A stretch of DNA of 64,000 nt from Caprella mutica (GCA_947561585.1 CANNZV010000265.1:62001-126000), one strand, 5' to 3'; shown: positions 48,920 through 60,286, counted from the first letter of the stretch. Notes: generated from the sequence alone by a model not told the origin. Numbers and translations: made by a program.

Positions 48920-49445
48920 CCTTAGAAATATTTTCAAAATAATTTAGAAATATTTTCAAAATAATTTAGAAATATTTTCAAAATAATTTAGAAATATTTT
49001 CAAAATAATTTAGAAATATTTTCAAAATAATTTAGAAATATTTTCAAAATAATTTAGAAATATTTTCAAAATAATTTAGAAATATTTTCAAAATAATTTA
49101 GAAATATTTTCAAAATAATTCAGAAATATTTTCAAAATAATTTAGAAATATTTTCAAAATAATTTAGAAATATTTTCAAAATAATTTAGAAATATTTTCA
49201 AAATAATTTAGAAATATTTTCAAAATAATTTAGAAATATTTTCAAAATAATTTAGAAATATTTTCAAAATAATTTAGAAATATTTTCAAAATAATTTAGA
49301 AATATTTTCAAAATAATTTAGAAATATTTTCAAAAAAATTTAGAAATATTTTCAAAATGACTTAAAAATATTTTCAAAATGACTTAAAAATATTTTCAAA
49401 ATAATTTAGAAATATTTTCAAAATGATTTAGAAATATTTTAAAAA
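48920..49445. repeat. 22-bp A/T tandem array
   Basis: About 24 nearly identical copies of AATTTAGAAATATTTTCAAA plus AT, with slight divergence only in the last four. A and T only apart from one G and one C per unit. Confidence 0.97.
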
Positions 49446-49601
49446 TTATTTTCGCATGTAAACTGATATTTTAATTCATTATATAAATAGGTTTTCCATT
49501 TCGTATCAAATTTTACCCTTGAAACTACTGTATTAATTCAACTGATGAAAAATTCAATATTTTAACATTCATTTGATACAATATCTTCCATTTAAATATG
49601 T

Positions 49602-49790
49602 TTAATTATCACGGCACATATACATTTGAATACATATAACGCATATACCTATTTTAACTGAGATGAAATGGTTTTCATGTTGACGGGTTCTTGCGCGTTG
49701 CTTGAAGTGACAAATTAATGAATCTTCTTCATTCTCTTGGGGTGTTTCCTCTCTCGGCATAATTAACTTAGCAACTTCTGATGATGCCAT
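49602..49790 (-). CDS. weak candidate exon or ORF, unknown
   Basis: On the minus strand an ATG frame of 62 codons starts MASSEVAKLIMPREETPQEN and continues with a charged, coding-like stretch (EEDSLICHFKQRARTRQHEN). It then turns low-quality after about residue 46, near a possible GT donor (GTATATG). It might be a first or internal exon. No family recognised, and no promoter or matching exon seen. Confidence 0.25.
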   Translation of the reverse strand: MASSEVAKLIMPREETPQENEEDSLICHFKQRARTRQHENHFISVKIGICVICIQMYMCRDN

Positions 49791-50310
49791 CAGACAGCAT
49801 TTAATTTTCTGCGACTCTGGAATTGCTGGCTGGCATAACTACCTGTATTACTTCATCCATTTGCATAATCAGACACAACATTCAGGTGCATTTGAATAGA
49901 CTTACTAGAGTGGTTCAAGTAGGGTATGAAGGAAATATGGAAAAAATCTTATGCTATTAGAAATACATAATAACCGTATAACAGAGTAGACAATAGCGAA
50001 TTACAAAAAGATGTTCAAATTTGAGCAGGGAGTAGCTAGGAGAGGTCTTTGCAGTTCCATTCAAACGGAATAAAACGATACACTGAAAAGTGTACGAAAA
50101 CACTTTTGCTGAAACTTTGAAGAAAACTAAACTTTATAAATATAGTGAGATATAGCGCACCTACGGTCCGGTTGGAAAGGGGGGGGGGGGGCGGTTGGAG
50201 ACATTTCAATAGTCTGACACCCCACTGGTTCGACACTTTTAGATTTTTAGTATAAAACCGTAATGTAAACCGTAATTCTGCTAAAGAATGTTATGTTTTC
50301 TATGAAAGGA
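49791..50310. other. unique gap with a poly-G tract
   Basis: A run of 13 G at 50179-50191 is the only notable feature. No gene seen. Confidence 0.6.
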
Positions 50311-51172
50311 CTCTCTACCACGACCAATCCCTCTACTACGACCACTCCCTTTATTACGACCACTCCCTCTACTACGACCACACCCTCTACTACGACCACT
50401 CCCTCTACTACGACCACTCCCTTTAGTACGACCACTCCCTCTACTACGACCACTCCCTTTATTACGACCACTCCCTCTACTACGACCACTCTCTCTATTA
50501 CGACCACTCCCTCTACTACGACCACTCCCTTTATTTCGACCACTCCCTCTACTACGACCACTCCCTTTATTACGACCACTCCCTCTACTACGACCACTCC
50601 CTCTACTACGACCACTCCCTCTACTACGACCACTCCCTCTAATACGACCACTCCCTTTAGTACGACCACTCCCTCTACTACGACCACTCCCTCTACTACG
50701 ACCACTCCCTCTACTACGACCACTCCCTCTACTACGACCACTCCCTCTACTACGACCACTCCCTCTACTACGACCACTCCCTCTACTACAACCACTCCCT
50801 CTACTACGACCACTCCCTCTACTACGACCACTCCCTTTAGTACGACCACTCCCTTTAGTACGACCACTCCCTCTACTACGACCACTCCCTCTAATACGAC
50901 CACTCCCTCTACTACAACCACTCCCTCTACTACGACCACTCCCTTTAGTACGACCACTCCCTTTAGTACGACCACTCCCTTTAGTACGACCACTCCCTCT
51001 ACTACGACCACTCCCTCTAATACGACCACTCCCTCTACTACAACCACTCCCTCTACTACGACCACTCCCTTTAGTACGACCACTCCCTTTAGTACGACCA
51101 CTCCCTCTACTACGACCACTCCCTTTAGTACGACCACTCCCTTTAGTACGACCACTCCCTTCACTACGACAA
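50311..51172. repeat. 18-bp array with mucin-like open frame
   Basis: About 48 copies of ACGACCACTCCCTCTACT. The plus frame from an ATG at 50293 to a TAA at 51199 stays open for 302 codons and reads TTTPST, with positions 5 and 6 varying S/F and T/S/I/N. That is a Thr/Ser/Pro mucin-like repeat. Another plus frame (RPLPLL) and the minus strand (VVVEGV) are also open, so openness alone is due to period 18. No signal peptide or chitin-binding motif flanks it. Probably non-coding, though an exon of a mucin is not excluded. Confidence 0.9.
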
Positions 51173-51619
51173 CTGCTCCTGCATACAAATTAGGACAATA
51201 AATTGCCGTAATAAATTGCTAGTTGGTAACTGCTCAGTGACGTCACACCCTTACCTTCAATTTACCAGCAATGAAAACCATTAAATGAATTTATTGAGTC
51301 ATGACTCTTCAATATAGTAGAGTTAAATTGATATTAATAGACTGAAAAAAGGAAGAAATGAAGTGTAATTTCAATAATCATAATTCATGATATTTGGTTA
51401 TGATATTTAAGTATTATTATTGAGTATTTCACCGAATTATTAGCTACATAAATTTGTTTCTTTTTTATTATAATTCATATTTTTAACATATAGTATAATT
51501 TAACCTATGAAATAATTTATTAAAATTTAAAACATTATTTCACTCGAAATATGAAATCCTTTTTTTTCCAAGATATCATTTAATTTTTTTATGTTTTTTT
51601 CTCGATATTAACAATTTCT
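51173..51619. other. AT-rich gap
   Basis: No feature recognised. Confidence 0.5.
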
Positions 51620-52708
51620 AACTCAATTGAACAATTCTATTGTCACAATAGAAACAAAGTTGAAGTTTTATATGTACATTTCAATTTTGAAAATAGAGGT
51701 CTTAAGATGGGCTACCTATGCCTTCAAAACTTCTTGCATTTTCTTAACCTTTAAAAGACTGACTGAGGAGTTTAAGATCTACAAACCGAATTCATTCAAT
51801 ATAACACTATTTCCATCAATAATGGGTAAATAAAATTTGGCCCAGTACATTATTATGATAAAATCTGATAACTGAGAAAAAATCGTTTAATTCGAGTCGC
51901 TGGTTTCCTAACTATCATTGTGTTAAGAATACTCTCAAATTTTGTCAGTCCAATTAGGGTTGAGATCCGCGCTGCCTGCATTACAGCGTTGAGAGTGGCC
52001 ACATTAATCTCCTGAATTTCTAATGATATTTTTTATTCCTAAGATTTTGCAGTGAAGTGGGACGGACAGTTGTGCCAATTCCCCCATAGAAAAAAACTTG
52101 AGGTGTATGATCTGGAGAACTTGTGGGCTAGTCTACATCGCGAATTCTTGAAATCAATCGGTATGGAAATTCCTGCTTAAGAACAGAAGCAGACGATATA
52201 GGCAATGCAGTGACAAACAGTTCGAAGCACTACAGCAAAATGTTAGATTTTTTTTCCTTCCCCGAAATTAGGAGAAATAGTCTTCAGTATCACTGGATGC
52301 ACCGAACATACTGCAAGGCAATCAATGGCTGTTCTAATGCGGGAGTTTTCAATCCGATTGATTTCAAGATTTGCGACGTAGACTGGCCCGTACGTTCTCA
52401 AGATCATACACCTACAGAATTCCTCCTCTGGGGGTATTTAAAGTACAGAGTAGGTATAGAGCAACTGTCCCACTTCACAGCAAAATCTGAAGAACAAAAT
52501 AACATAGGAAATTCAAAAGATTAATGTGGACACACTCCACGCTGTAATGCAGGTAGCGCGGAGCATAAGAAAATGCAAGAATGTTTGAAAATAGAGATCT
52601 CAAGATCTCTATTTTCAAAACTGAAAAGTTAATGTACAACTTCAACGTCTCAGCTTCATGGTGATAGGTTGTTTTTATTGTGACAATAAAACTGTTCAAG
52701 TTATAGAG
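51620..52708. mobile_element. palindromic pair of mariner-like transposon ends
   Basis: The left arm (51620-52152, minus orientation) and right arm (52364-52708, plus) are diverged inverted copies. Examples are CAATTCTATTGTCACAATAGAAAC against its mirror TTTTTATTGTGACAATAAAA, TTGCATTTTCTTA with TAAGAAAATGCAA, and CTGCCTGCATTACAGCGT with ACGCTGTAATGCAGGTAG. Each arm carries the 3' end of a transposase gene plus a 3' tail. A 16-bp-arm perfect hairpin lies at 52585-52618. Confidence 0.75.
52210..52600 (+). pseudogene. Tc1/mariner-superfamily transposase, C-terminal remnant
   Basis: The plus frame reads CDVDWPVRSQDHTPTEFLLW, then GYLKYRVGIEQ. It matches the family signature W-P-P-R-S-x-D-L-T-P-x-D-F-F-L-W-G-Y-L-K at the end of the DDE catalytic domain. 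The residue expected to be the catalytic acid after TP is E rather than D. After a frameshift near 52505 a second frame continues INVDTLHAVMQVARSIRKC, like the family's C-terminal helix. There is no ATG or N-terminal HTH region. A dead fragment; a second, worse copy lies in the inverted arm (about 51960-52150, minus). Confidence 0.75.
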
Positions 52709-52772
52709 GTTTACTTTTCTACCGTATTTAATTGCACCATGTGTTATAAATTATATCCCTTTAATTTTCAAT

Positions 52773-52855
52773 CGGCGACGAATTGTCCGGGGACGAATTG
52801 TCCAGGCAACGAATTTTCCGACAACGAATTGTCTTAGGACGAATTGCCCGGACAC
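52773..52855. mobile_element. solitary foldback-family end D
   Basis: Five units of 15-16 bp around GGACGAATTGTCCG. Reverse-complemented, the right boundary reads GTGTCCGGGCAATTCGTCC, matching the end theme of elements A-C and E. The body should lie to the left, where the mariner palindrome sits. No partner end found. Confidence 0.6.
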
Positions 52856-53031
52856 TATCATTGACACCAATGAAAATAAAATAATTATTATTACATATAT
52901 TGTTTTTTCTCATATGACCGAAAATGTGAATCCGACCGATAATTCGTAATTTGCCTTAGTTACACATCAAAAATTGATAATTTATTACAGCTTCGTCTAT
53001 TTTTGGTCTATCCAATCTTCTCCAATCATAG

Positions 53032-53391
53032 AAGTTCATCAGAGTTAATCCCATAGAAGATCTTCTAACAGAAATAGAAGAGATAGAATTAAAAACAGTG
53101 TCAGTGATTAAATTTCCGAGAAATCGACGGCAAGGAGAAATTAAACGATACTTCACAGGTTCTAATAGGATAACACTTAGAAAATTATCTTATTACTAGG
53201 GTTAAAAATGAACTAATTCCCCAGAATATATTAAGAAAATTATCTGTCGCAGAAAGTAACGATAAAATAAATATTGCAGAATATGTATTATATTATATAA
53301 AGAAACCACCACTATTTATTAGACTGATGGATAATAAGGAAAAAAACATATACTGTAGCGTGAGTTGCGTAATTTCAACCGTTACGTAATA
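53032..53391 (+). pseudogene. possible degraded coding fragment, unknown
   Basis: A stop-free frame at 53032-53196 reads KFIRVNPIEDLLTEIEEIEL, then KTVSVIKFPRNRRQGEIKRY. A shifted frame from about 53172 continues NYLITRVKNELIPQNILRKL, then SVAESNDKINIAEYVLYYIK. Charged-residue content and the change of frame without a gap suggest an old coding sequence with one frameshift, perhaps a retroelement ORF1. I recognise no domain. Confidence 0.25.
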
Positions 53392-53529
53392 TCGTACATT
53401 TGTTACTTATAATATAAATATAATGATAGTTTGATAGAACGTGTGACAGTGGGTGTTTACTTTAATTGTTTAAACACTTATCTTAATAAAGATACAGTTT
53501 TTCACACGAATTACCAAGTGAATGAAGTA

Positions 53530-54182
53530 CTTGTACGGGAATACGTAACTGTACGGGAATACGTAACTACGGGAATACGTAACTGTACGGGAGTACGTAA
53601 CTACGGGAATACGTAACTCTACGGGAATACGTAACTGTACGGGATAATATAACTGTATGGGATTACGTAACTGTATAAGAATACGTAACTGTACGGGATA
53701 ATGAAACTGTACGGGAATACGTAACGGTATGTAAATACGTAACTGCACGGGAATACGTAACGGTATGTAAATACGTAACTGCACAGGAACACGTAACGGT
53801 ATGTAAATACGTAACTGCACGGGAATACGTAACTGTACGGGAATACGTAATGGTATGTAAATACGTAACTGCACGGGAATACGTAACTGTACGGGAATAC
53901 GTAACTGTACGGGAATACATAACTACGGGAATGGGTAACTGTACGGGAATACGTAACTGTATGGGAATACGTAACTGTATGGGAATACGCAACTGTACGG
54001 GAATACGTAACTGTACGGGAATACGTAACTGTATGGGAATACGTAACTGTACAGGAATACGTAACTGTACAAGAATACGTAACTGTACGGGAATCGGTAA
54101 CTGTACGGGAATACGTAACTGTACGGGAATACGTAACTGTACGGGAATTCGTAACATTACTGGAATGCGTAACTGTACGGGT
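53530..54182. repeat. 18-bp tandem array
   Basis: About 36 copies of GTACGGGAATACGTAACT. Between 53715 and 53880 monomers alternate with a GGTATGTAAATACGTAACT form, giving a 36-bp higher-order unit. Frames of 128-164 codons on both strands follow from the period and are not genes. Confidence 0.97.
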
Positions 54183-55149
54183 AAGTTCAGAGTTATTGGG
54201 CAGTTCTACATTTCCGTTAGCTTCTATAATCTATAAAAGGTAAATAATAATTATTGTACATTGCTTTGTTCGGAGATATGAAACCGTGCGATAACTCGAG
54301 AATTATCCCATCCTTTTAATCTTTCTGTAGAATAGAATAGTAGAATAGAACAATGAATATGTTTTGTTGTATGGACCGCGTCTGCTATTGAAAAACACGT
54401 AATACTGTTATTGTCCCAATATTGGGACAATATTCGGTATATGTCGAAACAAATGTTATAATGATATTAGCATTGTTCGAAATGTTTTATTAACAATATT
54501 ATAGATGTTTGAAATGTTGTAGCACTTTTACCAATGTTCAAAATGTTGTAACATTGTTAGAATTTTTCGAAAATTGTTTTAAAGTTAAATTATGAACCGA
54601 TTGAATTTTTATATATTTCCTATTTCTTCTATTATTTATTGAATAATCTTTTTCTCCAAAGGTAGATGGTTGTTATACGAGAAGAAGTTTATAAAAAATT
54701 GGAAGTACAATTAACATTTAGTCTAAAAATTCCTTTTCAATATTGACCCATCATGCCAAATATTTCATTACGAAGAGGCGAAAAATGCAATCGTATTCTA
54801 TCAAAGAAATTTATTTTTTGACATTGTCGAACTGGAATATAATTGTTTTCCTGATTAAAAGGTAGCGAAACCTTTAACAGTTAATTGCATCGCACATGAT
54901 ACACCAAACAGTTAAGTTCTGGAGATAACTAAGGTTGTGGCAATATGCTTTTTAAATCATAGATCTTAAGAATATCATAGACGAACAAAATGAAATGGTA
55001 TCGAACACTTTTTTTATAAAAGGCGCCAGAAGAAGCAGACCTTCTTTAAAGAACATTAAAAACGATAGATATGCTTCTCTGCTCTACGACCATGGCCCCG
55101 ACCATCGCCAATGGTAGTGGCCTCCAACCGACTGTGAGGTGTCTATAGC
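54183..55149. other. AT-rich gap
   Basis: A perfect 22-bp palindrome ATTGTCCCAAT/ATTGGGACAAT lies at 54410-54431, followed by degenerate AATGTTNNAAATGTT sequence to about 54560. No gene seen. Confidence 0.5.
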
Positions 55150-55152
55150 AGG

Positions 55153-55404
55153 TCACAGGGCACCACCCAAACTGCGGTCATCATACTTCTCCTTGACTGA
55201 CGTCAGGATACTGAAAGCATTTCCCCTCTGAACTGCCAAACCAACCCTCTGCTTTAACCATAAGGTCCCTCTCAAATCATCAGTGACGTCGGTAATGCGA
55301 CGGACGATTTCAGCGAGGAGAGCGCCTGTCGTTTCACATGCCGTTTCCACCGCTATGGGTTCTAACCGATATCGAATGCCAAGAGCCGCATATTTGCGTC
55401 GCTT
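55153..55404 (-). pseudogene. retrotransposon polyprotein C-terminal tail, truncated
   Basis: The minus frame reads RKRRKYAALGIRYRLEPIAV, then ETACETTGALLAEIVRRITD, and later LKQRVGLAVQRGNA, ending at a stop at 55153. The pattern KY...Y.F.PIAVET.G...RRI.D.T.D.R...L.QR...A.QRGNA is one I know from the tail of many invertebrate reverse-transcriptase polyproteins. Codon quality is good. The fragment is cut at its upstream side exactly where foldback element F begins (55410), and no continuation is found beyond F. Confidence 0.6.
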
Positions 55405-55409
55405 CCTCC

Positions 55410-56085
55410 CCTAATACTATATACACCATTTTAGCCTCAAATTAAAAAAAGTCAAGTTCAAATTAAAATTAGTCAACTTCAAATTAAAGGAAGTGAATTT
55501 CGAATTAAAATTAGTGAACTTCAAAATAAAAAAAAGTCTATTTCAAATTTTAAAAAAGTCAACTATAAGTAAAAACAGTTCTATTTCAAATTAAACTATC
55601 GTGTTTTTCTTCTGTTGAATTCTGAATTCTGAAATAAATAAAGTTATTTCACAAATAGGAAATTTTCTACATAATATATTGAATAATGGCCAAAGCAGTT
55701 TCATTTCATCATATATTTATTTACTCGTCCAATTCATAACAAGTTCATGTATAATGGATACAGTAGAACATTCATATTATTCTAAAGATTTATCAGATGG
55801 TTTAATTAATTTTTATTTGAGTTCATTTTTCATAATTTATGATAATTTATAAAATAAGAATGAAAATTTAATTTGTACTTGATTTATTTTAATTTGAAAT
55901 TGATTTATTTTATTTTGAACACTTTATTTAATTTGAAGTTGATCCTTTTTAATTTGAACTTGACTAATTTTAATTTGAAGTTCTCTAATTTTTATTCGAA
56001 ATTCACTTTCTTCAATTTGAAGTTCACTAATTTTAATATGAACTTGACTTCTTTTAATTTGAGGCTAAAATGGTGTAGTATTAGG
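55410..56085. mobile_element. foldback element F
   Basis: Ends CCTAATACTATATACACCAT and, reverse-complemented, CCTAATACTACACCATTTTA. Arms of about 180 bp (55410-55595, 55890-56085) consist of units of roughly 19 bp around TTCAAATTAAAATTAGTCAA. The loop is AT-rich without coding capacity; a 103-codon frame in the right arm (LTNFNLKFSNF) is repeat-derived. No clear target duplication; pyrimidine-rich flanks obscure it. Confidence 0.8.
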
Positions 56086-56651
56086 AAGGAAGGGGTGAAC
56101 CGGAAGCATTCGGACATATGGATGGTTTGGACAACTCGTTTTAACATGTTCATAAATGTTGGATTCACCGCTTATTGTAATTGAATGTGTGTAACGTGCT
56201 AGCTGCCAGCTATTTATTTTGAATAAATAGCCCACGAGATGTAATTTACCATTTTCTTCAATATCGATGCTATTTTTCGTGATTCAATTGGATCGTGTGT
56301 GGATTATATGAATAGGACACTGAATCTCAATCTCAAAGGAATGAATTATTTCAATAATTTATGTTATGTTTGGTGTGTTAAAAAATAATGAGAATGAAAT
56401 TAAAATTATGACGATGTTTTTAATTTTGAAGTGTCATTTGGGATGAATCGGACACTTCTGTTGAGGTTGGTTCGGACGGTATCCGAACTTTCCCTCCGTG
56501 TTTGATTCAGCCCACCATTACAATTTATTAATGTAATTCTTATTAAAAGGACATTCAGATCTTGAAATTGATTATTTTAATTGAAACAGCATTCGTTAGT
56601 TTGAAACTTTTCATATTATTGTCTTTATTTTACAGACTGGCAATCGTATTC
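56086..56651. other. AT-rich gap
   Basis: No feature recognised, except a TTTATTTTACAG acceptor-like sequence at 56622-56633 just upstream of the HTH fragment. Confidence 0.5.
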
Positions 56652-56822
56652 ATGCCTTTTCATTATAAAAGGAAAACTGATAGAGGCCATAATAAAGAAG
56701 GTATTCAAAAAACATTTGATGAATTCCAAAAAGGTTTATCTGTCAGAAAAGCTGCTGAAATTGGAGGTGTAGCAAGATCTACATTTATGGACTATACTTT
56801 AAACATTCGAAGAAATATTTAA
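56652..56822 (+). CDS. pipsqueak-type HTH fragment (pogo/Tigger/Jerky-like)
   Basis: An ATG frame of 56 codons opens MPFHYKRKTDRGHNKEGIQK and continues LSVRKAAEIGGVARSTFMDY. This is the classic N-terminus of pogo/Tigger-type transposases and their domesticated relatives: Y-K-R-K-T-x-R-G, then S-V-R-K-A-A-x-x-x-G-V-x-R-S-T as the DNA-binding HTH. It stops right after the HTH (56820-56822), and no CENP-B HTH or DDE domain is found downstream. Either a truncated transposon relic or an exon of a spliced gene (acceptor-like AG at 56632-56633). The HTH call is firm; the status is not. Confidence 0.7.
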   Translation: MPFHYKRKTDRGHNKEGIQKTFDEFQKGLSVRKAAEIGGVARSTFMDYTLNIRRNI

Positions 56823-57514
56823 GATGTAATTTACTGTATAATATACTGCATATATGAGCCTAATATACCGTGACCATTTGAATATTTAGCCTGGGTTCGT
56901 ATATATCTTTAAAAATACGTACAGTTCCTTGGTCTCACTACATTGTGGGAACACTACCTTTATGTATGTCAAGGTGTTCCATGACACAGCATGATTAATT
57001 TTAATGCACTGTACCGCCTAATGTAGACGTGTATTATACTCCGTCAATCGTACAAACCAATTTCGATTGACCAAGCATTCATTCCTTCTATGTCTTTATT
57101 TTTCCATCTTCTTTCTCTTTTTCTACTCTAAGCTCTGAATCAATAATGAATTGCTAAGTGCCTCAATGGGTCGCTAAGACCCTTCACTTCGTGTGATACC
57201 CACTTGCCGAAGCCAGCTGATATAGATCCAACATGGTATTTCACCATTCTTGTCAGTATGACATATAAAAGCTGAAATTACTTATTTGAATATAAGCGAC
57301 CCTTAAGGCGAATATCCAAACTTATTCTTTTAATTATTTGGTCACCGGTATTCTTATTCTAATTTTTTAGGTTGCTCTAGTTTGTGGATGGGCGACTTAG
57401 GCCAGACTCAGCAGTGTGCACTGACGTCACTCTATCGGCAATGTCTGTCCTAAACCATTAGACTATAGGTAATACTTAAAACTTTATACTCACATAATTT
57501 AATCTTGGTTTATT
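56823..57514. other. unique gap
   Basis: No gene or repeat recognised. Confidence 0.5.
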
Positions 57515-57706
57515 CTTAATATCTCATTCTTTTTCTTAATATTCTTATTCTTATTCTTAATATTCTTATTTTTTTTCTTAATATTCTCATTCTTATTCTT
57601 AATATTCTTATTCTTATTCTTAATATTCTTATTCTTTTTCTTAATATTCTCATTCTTATTCTTAATATTCTCATTCTTATTCTTAATATTCTCATTCTTA
57701 TTCTTA
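57515..57706. repeat. 21-bp pyrimidine-rich array
   Basis: About ten units of ATTCTCATTCTTATTCTTAA(T). The minus frame KNKNENI is a by-product. The array forms an extended pyrimidine tract directly before the AG of the exon candidate at 57710. Confidence 0.9.
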
Positions 57707-57709
57707 AAG

Positions 57710-57904
57710 GTGTTCACCGAATTCGTAGCATCTTGTGGCTGCTTGTCTGTCTTCAATACAGCTACGCACTCAGTCTTTTCTCAAACCAATGAAGAGGACT
57801 CTACCGTTGTAGTTCACCACACTGCTACAGTCAACCAGTCGCTTCTCAAAAACCCACGAAGAGACTCCATCAACTGCTTCAATGCATCACTATTATTGTT
57901 ATAA
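57710..57904 (+). CDS. candidate terminal exon, unknown gene
   Basis: After TTCTTAAAG (AG at 57708-57709), a frame of 64 codons runs to a TAA at 57902. It reads VFTEFVASCGCLSVFNTATH, then SVFSQTNEEDSTVVVHHTAT. Composition is clearly GC-richer and coding-like against its surroundings. AATAAA occurs at about 57924-57929, the usual poly(A) signal distance. There is no ATG at the start, so it would be a last exon. I recognise no family; transposon origin remains possible. Confidence 0.35.
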   Translation: MFTEFVASCGCLSVFNTATHSVFSQTNEEDSTVVVHHTATVNQSLLKNPRRDSINCFNASLLLL

Positions 57905-58930
57905 CTACATGATTACAATATTAAATAAATACCTATATTATTCGACTTTATTCTTATTCTCATTCTAATATTTATATCTAGACCACTTTTTTTTTGCATT
58001 CTTTTTCTCATTTACTGATTTCAATGTAATTCCAAGAAAAAGGAAATATTTATACACAAAGTAAACGGAAATAGTCATACCATTTGTTTTTGATATATAG
58101 ATATTAAATACAAGGATAATTTCACAGTGATTACTCATGAGATATATATATTTTGTTGAAGAAAATTTTCAATCATTACGATTATGGTAAAATTTCAAAT
58201 ACAATTAATTTTTATTACTGTGAATAACAATTCATGGTTTATTTCATTTAAATTCGTTGATACGAATTCAATCCTATCGTTTAATTACCTTATTCTCCAA
58301 CCAATGTTTTAACCATTTTCATGGTGTCAGAATCATCCTCACAGCTTGTCCGAGGTCTCCCTCTGGGAAGGAGAATTCGGACACTTGAATCTCTCTAACA
58401 TTTTGTCTTATAACTCTCGAATGAACGTTTAAACTGTAAAGCAGTCTTAATAAAATTGAAGTAAAATGCTTTATCTAACCACATAAATCATTAAACAGTA
58501 AAATTCGAATTGGTTTATGAATTATTGACTTTTTAGCAAAAACTGTCCGAATTCTCTCAGTTCTCCCCTACCGCTGGTTTTAAACCTATACAATACTATT
58601 TAATTCTCTCCGTCTATAGTAATTTTCGGGATCTATGATTTTAAAGCATATTGTCATCATGGACTATAGACACTAACCTGATCTTGCCATCCAAAAATGG
58701 TTCTTCTAAACTGACAGTTTTTAAAAATTCCTAATGGCTAATCACCGTCAAAGCCCAAATCTTTTTAGTTAGGCTCATTAGAGAGGTGTCAGGCATATTA
58801 TGGGATAAACATCCTTCATACGCTAAATAAATCTGCTCCGGAAGCTTATTACACGGCGCAGAATTATCTGCCGCGTTATTAAATCTCGCCTGATGAAGAA
58901 GATTGTTTACCCTGAGGAATTAATACAATG
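57905..58930. other. gap with a dispersed-repeat match
   Basis: 58588-58665 (TTTAATTCTCTCCGTCTATA, ATCTATGATTTTAAAGCATA) matches 37600-37680 inside element C at roughly 80%, so a small dispersed repeat is present. Nothing else recognised. Confidence 0.6.
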
Positions 58931-59256
58931 TATAGTGATTAGGATTATTAACTATAGGTTATAGAGTATATAGTTATTACAGTGTATAGTGATTAGGATT
59001 ATTAACTATAGGTTATAGAGTTTATAGTTATTACAGTGTATAGTGATTAGTATTATTAACTACAGGTTATAGAGTATATAGTTATTATAATGTATAGTGA
59101 TTAGGATTATCAACTATAGGTTATAGAGTATATAGTTATTACAATGTATAGTGATTAGTACTATCAACTATAGGTTATAGAGTATATAGTTATTACAGTG
59201 TATAGTGATTAGTACTATTAACTATAGGTTATAGAGTATATAGTTATTACAATGTA
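58931..59256. repeat. 54-bp tandem array
   Basis: Six copies, period 54, built on TGTATAGTGATTAGGATTAT, TAACTATAGGTTATAGAGTA and TATAGTTATTACAG. Few differences between copies. Confidence 0.96.
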
Positions 59257-59504
59257 AGTTGAAACATGTTCTGACGTGTTTATTAACATAAATGTAGATT
59301 ATTTAATGAATAAAAAAATATATAAATTAAAATTTCAACATAAATGGTAGTTGTTGTTATCCGTTAGTTTGTCGTACCGCACACTTCAGGATTGTAATAA
59401 CCTGGCGAGGTTGTTCAAGTGTCCCGTTACACATTTACTAGAGTATGTTTATACCTCCTTTATGGAAATTCGTCGATGAAACATCTGGCAACCGATAATT
59501 AATA

Positions 59505-59670
59505 TCTAATAATTATTATTTGGTTATTGACATCTGCTAATTAACATCTGGTAATTAACATCTGGTAATTAACATCTGGTAATTAACATCTGGTAATTAA
59601 CATCTGGCAGCTAACATCTGGTAATTAACATCTGCTAATTAACATCTGGTAATTAACATCTGGTAATTTA
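59505..59670. repeat. 14-bp tandem array
   Basis: About 11 copies of CATCTGGTAATTAA, with CATCTGCTAATTAA and CATCTGGCAGCTAA variants. Confidence 0.93.
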
Positions 59671-60284
59671 TCCTGTGTTTAATAATTGAATTGAAAACTA
59701 TAAATCGCTGATTTTTTTTTTTTTTTTGTAAATCAAAATTTTAAATTCTATTACCAAAAATTCATACAAAAAGTGATTTTTCAGCTTTTGTTTTGGAAGC
59801 ACGAAATATTATACTTTTTATTTATTTATGAACACAACATAATTTTGTTTGTCATTCTATCCAATTTTGTATATAATTCACATGTTGCCAAAGTTATGAG
59901 ATGTAAGTAATTCTCGTTATTGCGACGCTTGGCAACTCTTCATGCTCTGCTATTGGTTAAAGCTGATCTGGCCGAATGTGACGTTTGGCATCACTAAATA
60001 TAATATATTGGAGCTACTATATTAAATGATGCATTTAATATTTCTAAGTGAAAACCTATTGAATTATATAGAACATATTTTATCTAATATTTATTTGATT
60101 TCATATATATATTTTATATATGGAATACCTTATTGAATTATGAATATTAGTTTATTAATCTGTACAAAATATAAAAAAACTGCTTTAGAAGTATTGATTT
60201 AACTACTACAAAATTTGTTGCTCATTCATTGATAATTCAATTAATATAATGGGTTTATATTTAAATGCAAGTGAGTATTACCAA
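59671..60284. other. AT-rich gap
   Basis: A T-run of about 16 bases lies near 59712-59727. No gene or transposon recognised. Confidence 0.5.
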
Positions 60285-60286
60285 TA

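Noticed and set aside
53470..54236. Frames of 128-164 codons (RIPVQLRIPVQL, CTGIRNCTGIRN)
   Set aside because: Both strands are open simultaneously because of the 18-bp period.
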